From contig NZ_JABEQM010000006.1 in the NCBI RefSeq assembly GCF_014174155.1, forward strand, positions 62,001 to 126,000: a stretch of 64,000 nucleotides of DNA, written 5' to 3'. The position numbers and the translations under genes were made by a program. Source of the DNA: Gluconacetobacter tumulisoli (GTDB taxonomy: Bacteria > Pseudomonadota > Alphaproteobacteria > Acetobacterales > Acetobacteraceae). This document shows, piece after piece, positions 41,979 to 54,714 of this stretch (positions within the stretch are counted from its first letter, which is position 1; each line of letters starts with the position of its first letter). Below the pieces are notes generated by a model, which worked only from the letters and a program-made list of their open reading frames with translations, was not told where the DNA came from and searched no databases.

Positions 41979-43412
41979 CTACGCGGCCCCATGCCGCAGC
42001 CGGGTCAGACGCAGCACTTCGTCCACCATCCGGTCGACATCCCCCGCCACGGTCCTGTGGTTGACGATCGCGGCCCGAATCGCCTTCACCCCGTCGACGA
42101 GGGTTGTCGATGGCGCCGCGACCCCCGATTCATGAAGATCCTTGACCAGTTCGCCGTTCAGCGCGTCCAGATCCATCCCCGCCACCCGCACCCGGAAGCA
42201 GACGATGTTCAGGGTGACCGGGGCCAGCAATTCCAGCAGCGGCTCGCGTTCGACCCGGTCGGCAAGATGGCGCGCCACGGCGCAGCATTCCTCGACCATG
42301 CGCCCCATGCGGGCCGTGCCGTAGGTGCCCAGTGTCATCCAGACCTTCAAGGCGCGAAAGCCGCGCGACAGGTCGGGACCCAGGTCGCAGAACCACGGCG
42401 CGTTTCCCGCGAGGCCACGATCCTCGCGCGACAGGTAAGCCAGCGATTGCGCAAAGGCCGCCGCCTGCCGCCCCGGTTCGCGCACCAGGATGCAGCCGGC
42501 GTCGTAGGGAACCTGCGCCCATTTATGGAAATCGAACGCCACGCTGTCCGCACGCTCCAGCCCGCGCAGGGCCGGGCGCATGTCCGGCGACAGCATGGCC
42601 AGCGCGCCGAAGGCGCCGTCGACGTGGAACCACATTCCGTCCTGCCGGGCGATCGCGGCGATCCCGTCCAGATCGTCGATCGCACCGGTATCGACCGTTC
42701 CCGCCGTGCCGATCACGATGAACGGCTCCGCTCCGTCGTCACGGTCGGTCCGAATCGCGGCGCGCAGTGCGGAGAGGTCCATGCGGTGACGGTCGTCCAC
42801 GGGAATGATCCGCAGGGCATCCGTGCCCAGTCCGGCAAGGTCGAACGCGCGGGCGATGCAGCCATGGGCCGTGGCGGCGGCATATCCGACCAACCGACGT
42901 CCGCCGATCCCCGTGCGGCGCAAGGCCTCTCCCTCGGGCACAGACCGGCTGGCGGTGATGACGGCGATCATGTTCGCCATCGACGATCCCGTAACCAGCA
43001 GACCGGAACACTCCCGGGGGAAGCCCAGCATGTCGGCGGCCCAGCGGATCACCTCGCGCTCGACTTCGATCGGTGCATGGTCGCGGCCGCCGCAATTCGC
43101 GTTCAGGCCGCCGGCCAGCAATTCGGCCAGCATGCCGACCGCCGTGCCGCCCCCATGCACCCACCCCATGAAGCCGGGATGGGTGTTGCCGGTGGCGTAG
43201 GGCGCGATCACCTCCCGGAAGCGATCGTACAGCATTTCGGGCGATGTCGGTTCGACCGGCAGGCCGGTTTTCAGCGCCGCACGGGCGGCGTCGGGCATCG
43301 GGCGCCAGACCGGGCCGTCCCGTTGCGTCATCAGCCGATCGATCATGTCGTCCAGCATCCGGTGCCCCAGGCCCCGCAATTCGTCCCAGTTGTCCGGGTC
43401 CAGTCCGGTCAT
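41979..43412 (-). CDS. PLP-dependent group II decarboxylase
   Basis: 477-residue fold-type I PLP enzyme of the aromatic-L-amino-acid decarboxylase family. Signatures are HPGFMGWVHGGGT near the start, SGLLVTGSSMANMIA, FHVDGAFGA with the PLP aspartate, and the PLP lysine in AFDFHKWAQVPYDAG. Its substrate (aromatic amino acid, glutamate or other) cannot be decided. It is convergent with cobT and separated from it by 11 bases. The ATG at 43412 has AGGA upstream; a 24-codon extension is not used. Confidence 0.88.
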   Translation of the reverse strand: MTGLDPDNWDELRGLGHRMLDDMIDRLMTQRDGPVWRPMPDAARAALKTGLPVEPTSPEMLYDRFREVIAPYATGNTHPGFMGWVHGGGTAVGMLAELLAGGLNANCGGRDHAPIEVEREVIRWAADMLGFPRECSGLLVTGSSMANMIAVITASRSVPEGEALRRTGIGGRRLVGYAAATAHGCIARAFDLAGLGTDALRIIPVDDRHRMDLSALRAAIRTDRDDGAEPFIVIGTAGTVDTGAIDDLDGIAAIARQDGMWFHVDGAFGALAMLSPDMRPALRGLERADSVAFDFHKWAQVPYDAGCILVREPGRQAAAFAQSLAYLSREDRGLAGNAPWFCDLGPDLSRGFRALKVWMTLGTYGTARMGRMVEECCAVARHLADRVEREPLLELLAPVTLNIVCFRVRVAGMDLDALNGELVKDLHESGVAAPSTTLVDGVKAIRAAIVNHRTVAGDVDRMVDEVLRLTRLRHGAA

Positions 43413-43532
43413 GCGGTCCTGTCGTCCCTGTACCTGCGTGATAGGCGTGTGCCCGATCCGGGCAATGCACCCGGTTCTGTCCATCCTCGGATAATGCCCT
43501 TATAGTCGGGTCGTGTCTTTTGTGGATCTTCC

Positions 43533-44330
43533 ATGTTTTTCGGCCAACTCAAACTGACGGAACTGGCGTGGGGCGGAACCCGCTGCCGTGCGCGGATCGG
43601 TGGCAGCGGCCCTCTGGTGGTCTTGCTGCACGGACGGGCGCAGAGCCACGTCGCATGGCATGAGGTTGCCCCGATTCTGGCCGCTACACACACGGTGGTC
43701 TGTCCCGACCTTCCCCCGGACAGTGACTTCGCGACGCAGGGACGCGATCTTCTGAACCTGGCCACGGCGCTGGGGCACGAGAGGCTGTCCATCGCAGGCC
43801 ACGGGACCGGGGGGCATGTGGGTGCCTATGCTGCTGCCGCCGCGCCCGATCGGGTCAGCCACCTGGCGGAAGTCGAGTGCATCCCCTCGCCCGGTCATCA
43901 CGGTCGCGCCGATTTGGCATTTGAACTCTCGCGCTACCAGGCTTGCTGGTTCGCGCAGCTTCATCCGAAGCCCGAATCCACGACGGTCGCGATTCCCGAC
44001 GAGTGGACGCAGCCGGACGGCGAGTCGTCGGGTCCGTTCAATCCATCGGCCGTGGCCGACTATCTGGAGGCCGCCCCCGGACAGACCCCAGGAAGCGCGG
44101 GCCATTCCCGTTTTCCGCCCTATCCCGGCACGATGCGGATTTGTTGCCCGGTCCTGGTAGTCTGGTCGCGACACGGCCGGATCGGCGGCTGGTATGACCC
44201 CTGCGACCTGTGGCGCCCCTATGCGCGCGACAGTGTTATGGGCCTGGAACTGGATTGCGGCTATTATGTTCCCGAGGAAGCGCCGGAAGCCCTTGCCGGC
44301 GCGTTGACGCGCTTTTTCGACCCAAACTGA
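43533..44330 (+). CDS. Alpha/beta hydrolase-fold protein lacking the catalytic nucleophile
   Basis: 265-residue protein clearly related to haloacetate/fluoroacetate dehalogenases: HGRAQSHVAWHEVAPILA matches their oxyanion region, and CGYYVPEEAPEALA their C-terminal end. At the nucleophile elbow the expected GHDRGG reads GHGTGG, putting glycine at position 91, and the catalytic histidine of CGH is tyrosine 244. Both changes are in clean frame. It is probably not a hydrolase and may bind a ligand or partner. It diverges from the decarboxylase gene. Confidence 0.8.
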   Translation: MFFGQLKLTELAWGGTRCRARIGGSGPLVVLLHGRAQSHVAWHEVAPILAATHTVVCPDLPPDSDFATQGRDLLNLATALGHERLSIAGHGTGGHVGAYAAAAAPDRVSHLAEVECIPSPGHHGRADLAFELSRYQACWFAQLHPKPESTTVAIPDEWTQPDGESSGPFNPSAVADYLEAAPGQTPGSAGHSRFPPYPGTMRICCPVLVVWSRHGRIGGWYDPCDLWRPYARDSVMGLELDCGYYVPEEAPEALAGALTRFFDPN

Positions 44331-44340
44331 CTGCGGAAAC

Positions 44341-45369
44341 CTATCGCAAGGTCAGAGGGGAAGAAGCGCGATCCACCGGACCTCGGGCCGCGTCCTGTGC
44401 CGCCGCATATCGCCGGGCCAGCATCGCGCAGACAAAGAGCTGGATCTGGTGATAGATCATCAGGGGCAGCACCACCAGACCGACGGTGCTTGGTGCGAAC
44501 AGCACGTTGGCCATCGGCACGCCGGAGGCCAGCGTTTTCTTCGACCCGCAGAAGACGATGGCGATTTCGTCGTCCTTGGGAAATCCCAATACCCGGCTGC
44601 CCAGCGTGGTGGCCAGCAGGACCAGTGCCAGCAGAACGCCATCCACGACCATGACCAGGCCGATCTGCGACAGCGGCAGCGTGTGCCACAGGCCCTGGAC
44701 CACGGCCTCGCTGAACGCGGTGTAGACGACGATCAGGATCGATCCCCGGTCGCTCAGCGACAGCAGCTTCTTGTTGCGGTGCGCCCATTTGCCCAGCCAG
44801 GGCTGGAGTACCTGCCCCAGGATGAAGGGCAGCAGCAATTGCGTCATGATCGCCAGGACGCCGCCATGCCCGGCCGAGGCGCCATGCCGGGCCAGCACCA
44901 GCCCGGTCAGGATCGGGGTAATGAAAATTCCCACGATATTGGATGTCGTGGCCGCGCAGACGGCCGCGGGGACGTTGCCCCGGGCAATGGACGTGAACGC
45001 GATGGACGACTGGACGGTGGATGGCAGGCAGCACAGGAACAGGATGCCCAGCCAGACCGACGGTTCCAGCAGGTTGGGAAACAGGACGTGCAGCGCCAGC
45101 CCCAGCACGGGAAACAGCGCGAATGTGCACAGCAGGATCGCCAGGTGCAGCCGCCAGTTCACGATGCCGCCCAGCACGGCGTCGCGCGACAGGCGGGCGC
45201 CCTGCATGAAGAACATCAGCGCGATAACCGCGATCGCCAGGTCCTGGAACACCGGCACCGCGGCGCCGTGACACGGCAGGACCGTCGCGAGAACGACGGT
45301 GCAGATAAGGCTGAGCAGAAACGGATCCGGCTTGAGCATCGGTGGGCCCTGGGCAGTAGAGGAAGACAT
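44341..45369 (-). CDS. Bile acid:sodium symporter family transporter (YfeH-like)
   Basis: 342-residue membrane protein with about nine to ten hydrophobic segments. The family hallmarks are MFFMQGARLS, CCLPSTVQSS, a conserved SNIVGIFITP crossover region and FCGSKKTLASGVPMA. The SBF-like group transports organic anions with sodium; substrate here is unknown. An ATG at 45339 is an alternative start. It is convergent with the inactive hydrolase gene, with 10 bases between them. Confidence 0.88.
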   Translation of the reverse strand: MSSSTAQGPPMLKPDPFLLSLICTVVLATVLPCHGAAVPVFQDLAIAVIALMFFMQGARLSRDAVLGGIVNWRLHLAILLCTFALFPVLGLALHVLFPNLLEPSVWLGILFLCCLPSTVQSSIAFTSIARGNVPAAVCAATTSNIVGIFITPILTGLVLARHGASAGHGGVLAIMTQLLLPFILGQVLQPWLGKWAHRNKKLLSLSDRGSILIVVYTAFSEAVVQGLWHTLPLSQIGLVMVVDGVLLALVLLATTLGSRVLGFPKDDEIAIVFCGSKKTLASGVPMANVLFAPSTVGLVVLPLMIYHQIQLFVCAMLARRYAAAQDAARGPVDRASSPLTLR

Positions 45370-45464
45370 CGTAGGACCGGCCGAAGGGGGGATATCGCCT
45401 CTCGGCCGTCACACTCTCGTGCCAAATTGCCTTATGGACGCGGTCGCGTCACCCTCTGGCCGAG

Positions 45465-46412
45465 ATGAAGAAAATGCGAATCCTTTCCCCTGCCGTCCTT
45501 ATGGCCATCGTCCTGGGCGGCACCATGGCGATACTCCCGTCCGCCATGGCTGCGCCGCTGCCGGGCGATTGCGCCGTCGCAGGTGCTGACAGCCCGGCTG
45601 GCGGTGGAGGCACCGCTACGGCCCATGGCTATCGCCTGCGCTTTTCCGGCGGCATGGAGCCTCCTTCTCTTCACGCCGCCACCGTCAGTGTCAAGGGGAG
45701 CGGCGGGACCGCGACGCCGGGTCGCGACATCCTGGACGCGGCGTCCGTGGTGCTGCTGGGGGCGCTGACCAACCACCACGTCCCGGGCTGCACGCCCGGC
45801 TACTTTACCGACACCGTCAGTCCCGTCCTGCGTGGGCTGGGGGCGGACGGGTCCTACGATCTGACCTGGTCCCACCCGACGATCGCCAATGGATTGACCC
45901 GGATGTCGTTCAGGACGATCCACCTGCATCTGGCAGGTGCCGGGACGGACATGCCGGTCGTGGCTTCTCTCGAAATCCAGGATGCGGCCACCACTGGTCA
46001 GGGCGGCCTGTCATCCCTGCTGCCGCAGCAGGCACGGTCTGTCTTCTCGATCCCGGCCCGGTCTCTCGGCCCGCTTCTGGCGGCGGTCAGCGGGCGGCCG
46101 ACACAGGGGGTCGCCGTGCCCGTCACCATTCGCAGCCTGACGGCCCAACGTTCGGACATGCGCCTGGACGGCAGCGGCTCGGCGGTCCTGACGGGCAATC
46201 CGGACGCCGCGTCGGCGACCGGGCATATGAGCATGCGCAACCTGCCCGACCTGATCGCCGCCGTCCGCGCCATGGGACAGACCCGGGTCGCCACCGCGCT
46301 GATCCTGGCCAATCTGGTGGGGCATCATGCCGATGCCGACGACACCTCGTGGGACGTGGCGTGGCAGGGAGGAATCCTGACGGTCAACCGGATCCCCCTG
46401 CCCCTCCGTTGA
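45465..46412 (+). CDS. Exported protein, DUF2125-like
   Basis: 315 residues with a classic signal peptide (MKKMRIL..., cleavage after AMA about residue 29). The mature part has strand-rich repeats and ends GGILTVNRIPLPL, the closing motif of DUF2125-type alphaproteobacterial exported proteins. Function unknown. It diverges from the transporter gene across 95 bases. The family call is tentative because the domain is weakly conserved; export is the firm conclusion. Confidence 0.7.
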   Translation: MKKMRILSPAVLMAIVLGGTMAILPSAMAAPLPGDCAVAGADSPAGGGGTATAHGYRLRFSGGMEPPSLHAATVSVKGSGGTATPGRDILDAASVVLLGALTNHHVPGCTPGYFTDTVSPVLRGLGADGSYDLTWSHPTIANGLTRMSFRTIHLHLAGAGTDMPVVASLEIQDAATTGQGGLSSLLPQQARSVFSIPARSLGPLLAAVSGRPTQGVAVPVTIRSLTAQRSDMRLDGSGSAVLTGNPDAASATGHMSMRNLPDLIAAVRAMGQTRVATALILANLVGHHADADDTSWDVAWQGGILTVNRIPLPLR

Positions 46413-46434
46413 TTCCCCCTCCGGCTGTGCTCCC

Positions 46435-47229
46435 TCAGCCCGGGTGGCGCAGCAATCCGCCTTCGACCCGCAGCGTGGCGCCGGTCGTCGCCGATGCCTG
46501 TGGCGAGCAGATATAAGCCACCATGCTGGCGATCTCCTCCGGTTCCGCCAGACGGCGGATCAGGGAGGTCGGACGGTGCGCGGGCACGAATTCGGCCTCG
46601 ATCTCCGCGACCGGACGACCACTCTCCTGGGCAGCGTGCTCGAACATCGCCATCACGCCCTCCGTCCGGGTCGGGCCCGGCAGGACCGAATTGACGGTGA
46701 CGCCTGTGCCGGGAACGCTTTCCGAGATTCCGCGGGCGATCGCGACCTGGGCGGCCTTGCTGAAGCCGTAATGGATCATGTCAGGTGGAATGTTCAGTGC
46801 GGATTCACTGGAGATAAAGACCACCCGTCCCCATTTTTGCTCGACCATTCCCGGCAGATAGTGACGGGTCAGGCGGACGCCGCTCATGACGTTGACGTCG
46901 AAGAATCGCTGCCATGCGGAATCGGGGGTCTGCAGGAAATCCGCCTGTTCGAAGATCCCCAGATTGTTGACCAGGATATCGGCCCGAGGCACCGCGCGGA
47001 CGAAGGCATCGGCCCCCGCCTCGGTACCCAGATCGCCCGCGACCCCGCGCAACCGCGCCGTCGGAACGCGCGCGCGGACATGGGCCAGGGCCTCGTTCAC
47101 CCGGGCCTGGCCGCGTCCGTTCACGATGACCTCCGCCCCGGTTTCAGCCAGGGCCACGACGATGGCCAGCCCGATTCCCGCCGTGGAGCCCGTGACGATG
47201 GCCGTTTTGCCCGTCAGATCGATCTTCAT
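46435..47229 (-). CDS. Short-chain dehydrogenase/reductase
   Basis: 264-residue classical SDR: cofactor motif GSTAGIG (residues 14-20), NNLG in place of the usual NNAG, catalytic serine in VFISSESAL, and YGFSK as the YxxxK pair. The C-terminal TTGATLRVEGG is typical. It is probably an NAD(P)-dependent alcohol or keto reductase; substrate unknown. It lies 28 bases downstream of mfd on the same strand. Confidence 0.9.
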   Translation of the reverse strand: MKIDLTGKTAIVTGSTAGIGLAIVVALAETGAEVIVNGRGQARVNEALAHVRARVPTARLRGVAGDLGTEAGADAFVRAVPRADILVNNLGIFEQADFLQTPDSAWQRFFDVNVMSGVRLTRHYLPGMVEQKWGRVVFISSESALNIPPDMIHYGFSKAAQVAIARGISESVPGTGVTVNSVLPGPTRTEGVMAMFEHAAQESGRPVAEIEAEFVPAHRPTSLIRRLAEPEEIASMVAYICSPQASATTGATLRVEGGLLRHPG

Positions 47230-47257
47230 GTCGCCTGTTCCTTTCGTGCTGTCGCCG

Positions 47258-50727
<3,470 letters not shown>

Positions 50728-50731
<4 letters not shown>

Positions 50732-51039
50732 CGCTCTCCCCGGATCGCGGCCTGGCGGGCGGGGTCGTTCGCGTCGGCCAGGATGGCCTGCATCATCGGG
50801 CTGTCCAACTCGGCCGGGACGGGCCGGCGGCCGCTCAGCCAGTCCGCGAGGTCGGCGTCCGGCAGGTCCATCACCGCCTCCAGCGCATCCAGTTCCGCGT
50901 CGCTCATGCCGGCGAGGCGCGGGGCGACGAAGCCGCCGATCAGAATATCGGTCTCATGCGTGCCGCGATGGGTGGCGCGGTAATAGATCCGGCGGCGGCG
51001 CGGATCGAGGGTCGCGAGATCGGAGGTATCGACAGCCAT
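50728..51039 (-). CDS. sdhE: FAD assembly factor SdhE
   Basis: Small protein (about 103 residues) that promotes covalent FAD attachment to succinate dehydrogenase. The family core reads RRRRIYYRATHRGTHETD with the RGxxE motif intact, followed by DALEAVMDLPDADLADWL. The ATG at 51039 has AGGG four bases upstream; an ATG at 51057 would add six residues. The mfd-sdhE pair diverging from recG is the standard alphaproteobacterial layout. Confidence 0.93.
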
Positions 51040-51162
51040 AGCACCCTGCCCAGACATGGTTTCGTTTTGTTCCTTGGCGTCGCTGTCCTATAGCCCTGCG
51101 ACAGAATCCTGTCAGCCCGGCAAGGGCCCGGCAAGGGATAGTAGAGAGCGGACGAAGAACGC

Positions 51163-53277
51163 GTGTCGGGTATCATCCTTCAGGACGGCCGGGGGAACAA
51201 CCTTGCCCCGCTGCTTGCCCCGCTCGGCACCCTGCCCGGCGTGGGGCCGGCGGTCGCACGGCTGCTGGCACGGGCCGTGCGGGGCGACAGGGTGATGGAC
51301 CTGCTGTTTCACCTGCCCGAGTCGGTCATAGACCGCCGGTATCGTCCCCGCCTGTGCGACGCCATTCCGGGGCGGGTGTGCACGCTGGCGGTCACCGTCC
51401 GCCGCATCGACGCCCCCGCGCGAGGAACGCGGCAGCCCTGGCGGGTACAGGTGGCCGATGACAGCGGCGTCGCGGAACTGGCGTTCTTTTCCCCTTACCA
51501 GGCGCGGCAGATGGTCGTGGGCTCGGCCATTGCCGTGTCGGGCATGCTGGAGAGATTCGGCGACCGGCTGTCGATCGCCCATCCCGACCATATCGTCCCG
51601 CGGGATCGTGCCGATGCGATTCCCGCCTTGGAACCGGTCTGGCCGCTGACCGCGGGCCTGTTTCCCCGCCATGTACGCGGGGCGTTGCATCAGGCGTTCC
51701 TGCGGTTTCCGGCCGTGCCGGAATGGCTGGACCCGGCGCTGGTGGCGCGCCGCCAATGGCCGGATTTCGAAACGGCGCTGCGGCATCTGCATTGCCCGTC
51801 CGCCTTCGCCGACCTGCTGCAGGACGACGTCTATGTCGCTGCCAGCGAACGGGCGCGTCTGCGTCTGGCCTGCGACGAATTGCTGGCGGGGCAGATCGCG
51901 ATGGTCGAGGCGCGGCGGCGCAACCGTAACCGGCCCGGTCGAGCGATTGCTGGGACCGGTGCGTTGCGCGCCATTGCCCTGGCGCGTTTCGGCCACGCCC
52001 CGACCAGCGCGCAGATCCGTGCGCTGCGCGACATCGACCAGGATCTCGCCGCTCCGAATCCGATGATGCGGCTGCTTCAGGGCGATGTCGGGGCGGGCAA
52101 GACACTGGTTGCGCTGATGGCGATGCTGGGCGTGGCGGAGGCCGGGCACCAGGCGGTCCTGATGGCGCCGACCGAGATCCTGGCGCGGCAGCATTATGCA
52201 ACGTTCCAGAAGCTGGCCCCGGTGCCCGTGGCGTTCCTCAGCGGCAGCATCAAGGGACGTGCCCGCAAGACGGTGCTGGAGGAGATCGCCCAGGGCAAGG
52301 CCCCTCTGGTGATCGGCACCCACGCCCTGTTTCAGGACAAGGTGGTGTTCGACGATCTGGCGCTGGCCGTCATCGACGAACAGCATCGCTTCGGCGTCGA
52401 ACAACGCCTGCTGCTGGGCGAAAAGGGGCATCTGACCGACATCCTGGTGATGACCGCCACCCCGATTCCCCGCACCCTGCTGCTGACTCAATGGGGGGAA
52501 ATGCAGGTCAGCCGCCTGGACCAGAAACCCGCCGGCCGGCAGCCGGTGCGGACGTCGCTGCACGGCATGGCATCGATTGCCGGCCTGTTGGACGGAGTCG
52601 GCCGCGCGATCGGGCGCGGTGCGCGGATTTTCTGGGTCTGTCCGCTGGTCACGGAAAGCGAATCGATGGATATCGCGGCGGCCGAGGCGCGTTTCGCCGC
52701 CCTGACCGAACGTTTCGGCCCTGTCGTCGGCCTGGCGCACGGCCAGCAGGACATCACGGTACGCGAGGCCGCGATCGCCGATTTCGCGGCCGGACGGACA
52801 CGAATCCTGGTGGCGACGACGGTCATCGAGGTAGGGGTGGATATCCCGGCCGCGACGGTCATGGTCATCGAACATGCCGAGCGTTTCGGCCTGGCGCAAT
52901 TGCACCAGTTGCGTGGGCGCGTAGGGCGCGGGCACGACGAATCGTTCTGCCTGCTGCTGCATGACGACGCCCTGGGCCAGACCGCACGGCGCCGGCTGGC
53001 CCTGCTGCGCGATACCGACGACGGCTTCCTGATCGCGGACGAGGATTTCCGCCTGCGCGGCGGCGGCGATATGACGGGCCGGCGTCAGTCCGGCCTGCCG
53101 GATCTGCGCCTGGCGACGGGCGCGCGCCTCGACCTGCTGGTCGCGCTGGCGTCGCAGGATGCGGAACGGCTGGTGGCGCCGGACGGCCAGATCACCGGCC
53201 CGCGCCGGGATGCCATCTCCGTGCTGCTGGAACTGTTTGCCCGGGACGATGCGGCCCGCATCCTGCGGTCAGGGTAA
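51163..53277 (+). CDS. recG: ATP-dependent DNA helicase RecG
   Basis: 704-residue branched-DNA helicase that remodels stalled forks and Holliday junctions. It has the N-terminal wedge OB-fold domain (about residues 60-150), Walker A GDVGAGKTLVAL, IDEQHRFGVEQR, TATPIPRTLLL and the C-terminal QLRGRVGRG. The start is a GTG with GAAG upstream. It diverges from sdhE-mfd, so two repair helicases share one intergenic region. Confidence 0.97.
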   Translation: MSGIILQDGRGNNLAPLLAPLGTLPGVGPAVARLLARAVRGDRVMDLLFHLPESVIDRRYRPRLCDAIPGRVCTLAVTVRRIDAPARGTRQPWRVQVADDSGVAELAFFSPYQARQMVVGSAIAVSGMLERFGDRLSIAHPDHIVPRDRADAIPALEPVWPLTAGLFPRHVRGALHQAFLRFPAVPEWLDPALVARRQWPDFETALRHLHCPSAFADLLQDDVYVAASERARLRLACDELLAGQIAMVEARRRNRNRPGRAIAGTGALRAIALARFGHAPTSAQIRALRDIDQDLAAPNPMMRLLQGDVGAGKTLVALMAMLGVAEAGHQAVLMAPTEILARQHYATFQKLAPVPVAFLSGSIKGRARKTVLEEIAQGKAPLVIGTHALFQDKVVFDDLALAVIDEQHRFGVEQRLLLGEKGHLTDILVMTATPIPRTLLLTQWGEMQVSRLDQKPAGRQPVRTSLHGMASIAGLLDGVGRAIGRGARIFWVCPLVTESESMDIAAAEARFAALTERFGPVVGLAHGQQDITVREAAIADFAAGRTRILVATTVIEVGVDIPAATVMVIEHAERFGLAQLHQLRGRVGRGHDESFCLLLHDDALGQTARRRLALLRDTDDGFLIADEDFRLRGGGDMTGRRQSGLPDLRLATGARLDLLVALASQDAERLVAPDGQITGPRRDAISVLLELFARDDAARILRSG

Positions 53278-53301
53278 CGCGCTGCAACGGAAACGAATGC
53301 A

Positions 53302-53327
53302 GCGGGGCGCGTCGCGACGCGCCCCGC
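53302..53327. terminator. Palindromic hairpin between convergent recG and lpxR-like genes
   Basis: A 26-base perfect palindrome (13 + 13 bases, GC only apart from two T-A pairs) lies 24 bases after recG and 7 bases before the opposing stop. No T-run follows, so it may terminate both transcripts inefficiently or protect their ends. Confidence 0.6.
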
Positions 53328-53334
53328 CCTGCGA

Positions 53335-54348
53335 TCAGAATTTCGCCGACAGCGCCAGCGATCCATAGTTGAACAGGCCGCTGCGCTGCCCGCGGAATTC
53401 CTGGGTCTGCCAGACCTGGCTGTAGGTCAGGCGCATGCCGTGCCACATCACTGCGACGCCGGCATGGATCTCGCCGACATCCCAGTTTATCGGCACATGC
53501 ATCGAATTGCTGCGCACCGTGTTGCCCTGCAACGTGGCGTCATAGCCGACGGCACTGCCGGTAACATTGCCGAAGGCGTACCACGCGACCGGGCGCGTCA
53601 GGGCGTAGGCGTCCGTACCGTCGACGCCCGGCCCGATGGTCGGGGTTCCGAAATCGCTGTTCAGCCCCTGCCCGATCCGGAAGGTGTCGGCAACCGACCC
53701 GTAGATCCGGTAATCGCCCGCCGCCGCCGAGGCCGCCGGCAGCATATCCATCGAAATACCGAAAACATCCGCCAACGGCAGGCGCCAGGTCCGGCCCATC
53801 TGCACCTGGAAGATCGGCTGGTTCTGCAACTGGTGGTTCCAGCCCAGGTTCTTGGTGTCGCCGATCGCCCCGTGGAATCCGTTCTGCAGCTGCCGCCCCA
53901 GGCCTGCCGGGCCCATGACGCCGAACTGTATGCCGAACACCGTCCGCGACAGGTCGGTGTCGTTGATCAAATTGACGGTGCCCAGCAGCACGCTGGAGTA
54001 CGGCCGGTCATGCGGCTGGGCCAGCGGGGTCTGGGTGTCGTGCGGCGTGAAGATCAGTTGCTGGACGCCCAGGCTGATGCGGGTGACGCCACGACCCATG
54101 ATGGCATGGTTGATCGTCTCGATCGGCGCGGGCTGGTTGTCGGTGCCCGACGTCCAGTTCAGCCGCAGGCCACTGGTGTAGTACTGGTCCGACGTGCCCT
54201 TGAGGGTGCTGACCGCGTCATTCTCGCCCTGAAGGGTCCAGGTGCCGTACGGATCCTGCAACGGCGTCGCGCCGGCCGGCGCCGCCCATGTCGCAAGGCC
54301 GCCAAGACCGGCCGCCAGCGCACCCACCCGCAGAAGCCAGTCGGTCAT
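53335..54348 (-). CDS. lpxR: LpxR-like outer-membrane lipid A deacylase (DUF2219)
   Basis: 337-residue beta-barrel protein with a signal peptide (cleavage near AGA, residue 27) and a C-terminal phenylalanine typical of outer-membrane proteins. The LpxR/DUF2219 motifs are present: GENDAVS with the catalytic asparagine, DQYYTSGLRLNW with the threonine, GFHGAIGDTKNLGWNHQLQN with the histidine, and VFGIQFG. LpxR removes the 3'-acyloxyacyl chain of lipid A. GAGGA eight bases upstream fixes the ATG at 54348. Activity is inferred from motifs only. Confidence 0.83.
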   Translation of the reverse strand: MTDWLLRVGALAAGLGGLATWAAPAGATPLQDPYGTWTLQGENDAVSTLKGTSDQYYTSGLRLNWTSGTDNQPAPIETINHAIMGRGVTRISLGVQQLIFTPHDTQTPLAQPHDRPYSSVLLGTVNLINDTDLSRTVFGIQFGVMGPAGLGRQLQNGFHGAIGDTKNLGWNHQLQNQPIFQVQMGRTWRLPLADVFGISMDMLPAASAAAGDYRIYGSVADTFRIGQGLNSDFGTPTIGPGVDGTDAYALTRPVAWYAFGNVTGSAVGYDATLQGNTVRSNSMHVPINWDVGEIHAGVAVMWHGMRLTYSQVWQTQEFRGQRSGLFNYGSLALSAKF

Positions 54349-54714
54349 TGTCGATATCCTCGCCTGGCTCATCGGCTCCCCGCTCACTAGAGATCTGTTT
54401 TGACCTCTCTAAATCGTTCGGCCGCTCCGAGAAAGCCCGGAACGGACATCGTGATCGCCGCGCTGACATAATTCTTGTGCTCACGAACCGGTCAGCGACG
54501 TCAAATCATGATGGAACCCCGGCCGAGGGATATGCTTATCTGTATCGGACACCGGCGCATTCGTGCTAGGGTCCGCATGGAACAGGGATGCTTTCTGGCC
54601 CGGTCGTCGTGACGGCGGGAATATTGGGGACAGGGCGCCTTGTTTCGTAAAGAGTTTTCATCCGGTGGTTTCCTGGGACAGGGACCCGCCATCTAGACCT
54701 CGGGATTACGACCG
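54349..54714. other. Long gap between the lpxR-like and cold-shock genes
   Basis: 366 bases holding two divergent promoters and a long leader for the cold-shock gene, as is usual for cold-shock mRNAs. No promoter is clear; TTGACC at 54403-54408 is a possible -35 box. Short frames in it match nothing. AGAGA and TCTCT at about 54391-54415 could pair. Confidence 0.5.

Noticed and set aside
51112-52962. 616-codon minus-strand frame opposite recG
   Set aside because: Lies within the conserved helicase domains of recG and has low-complexity Arg/Gln-rich composition.
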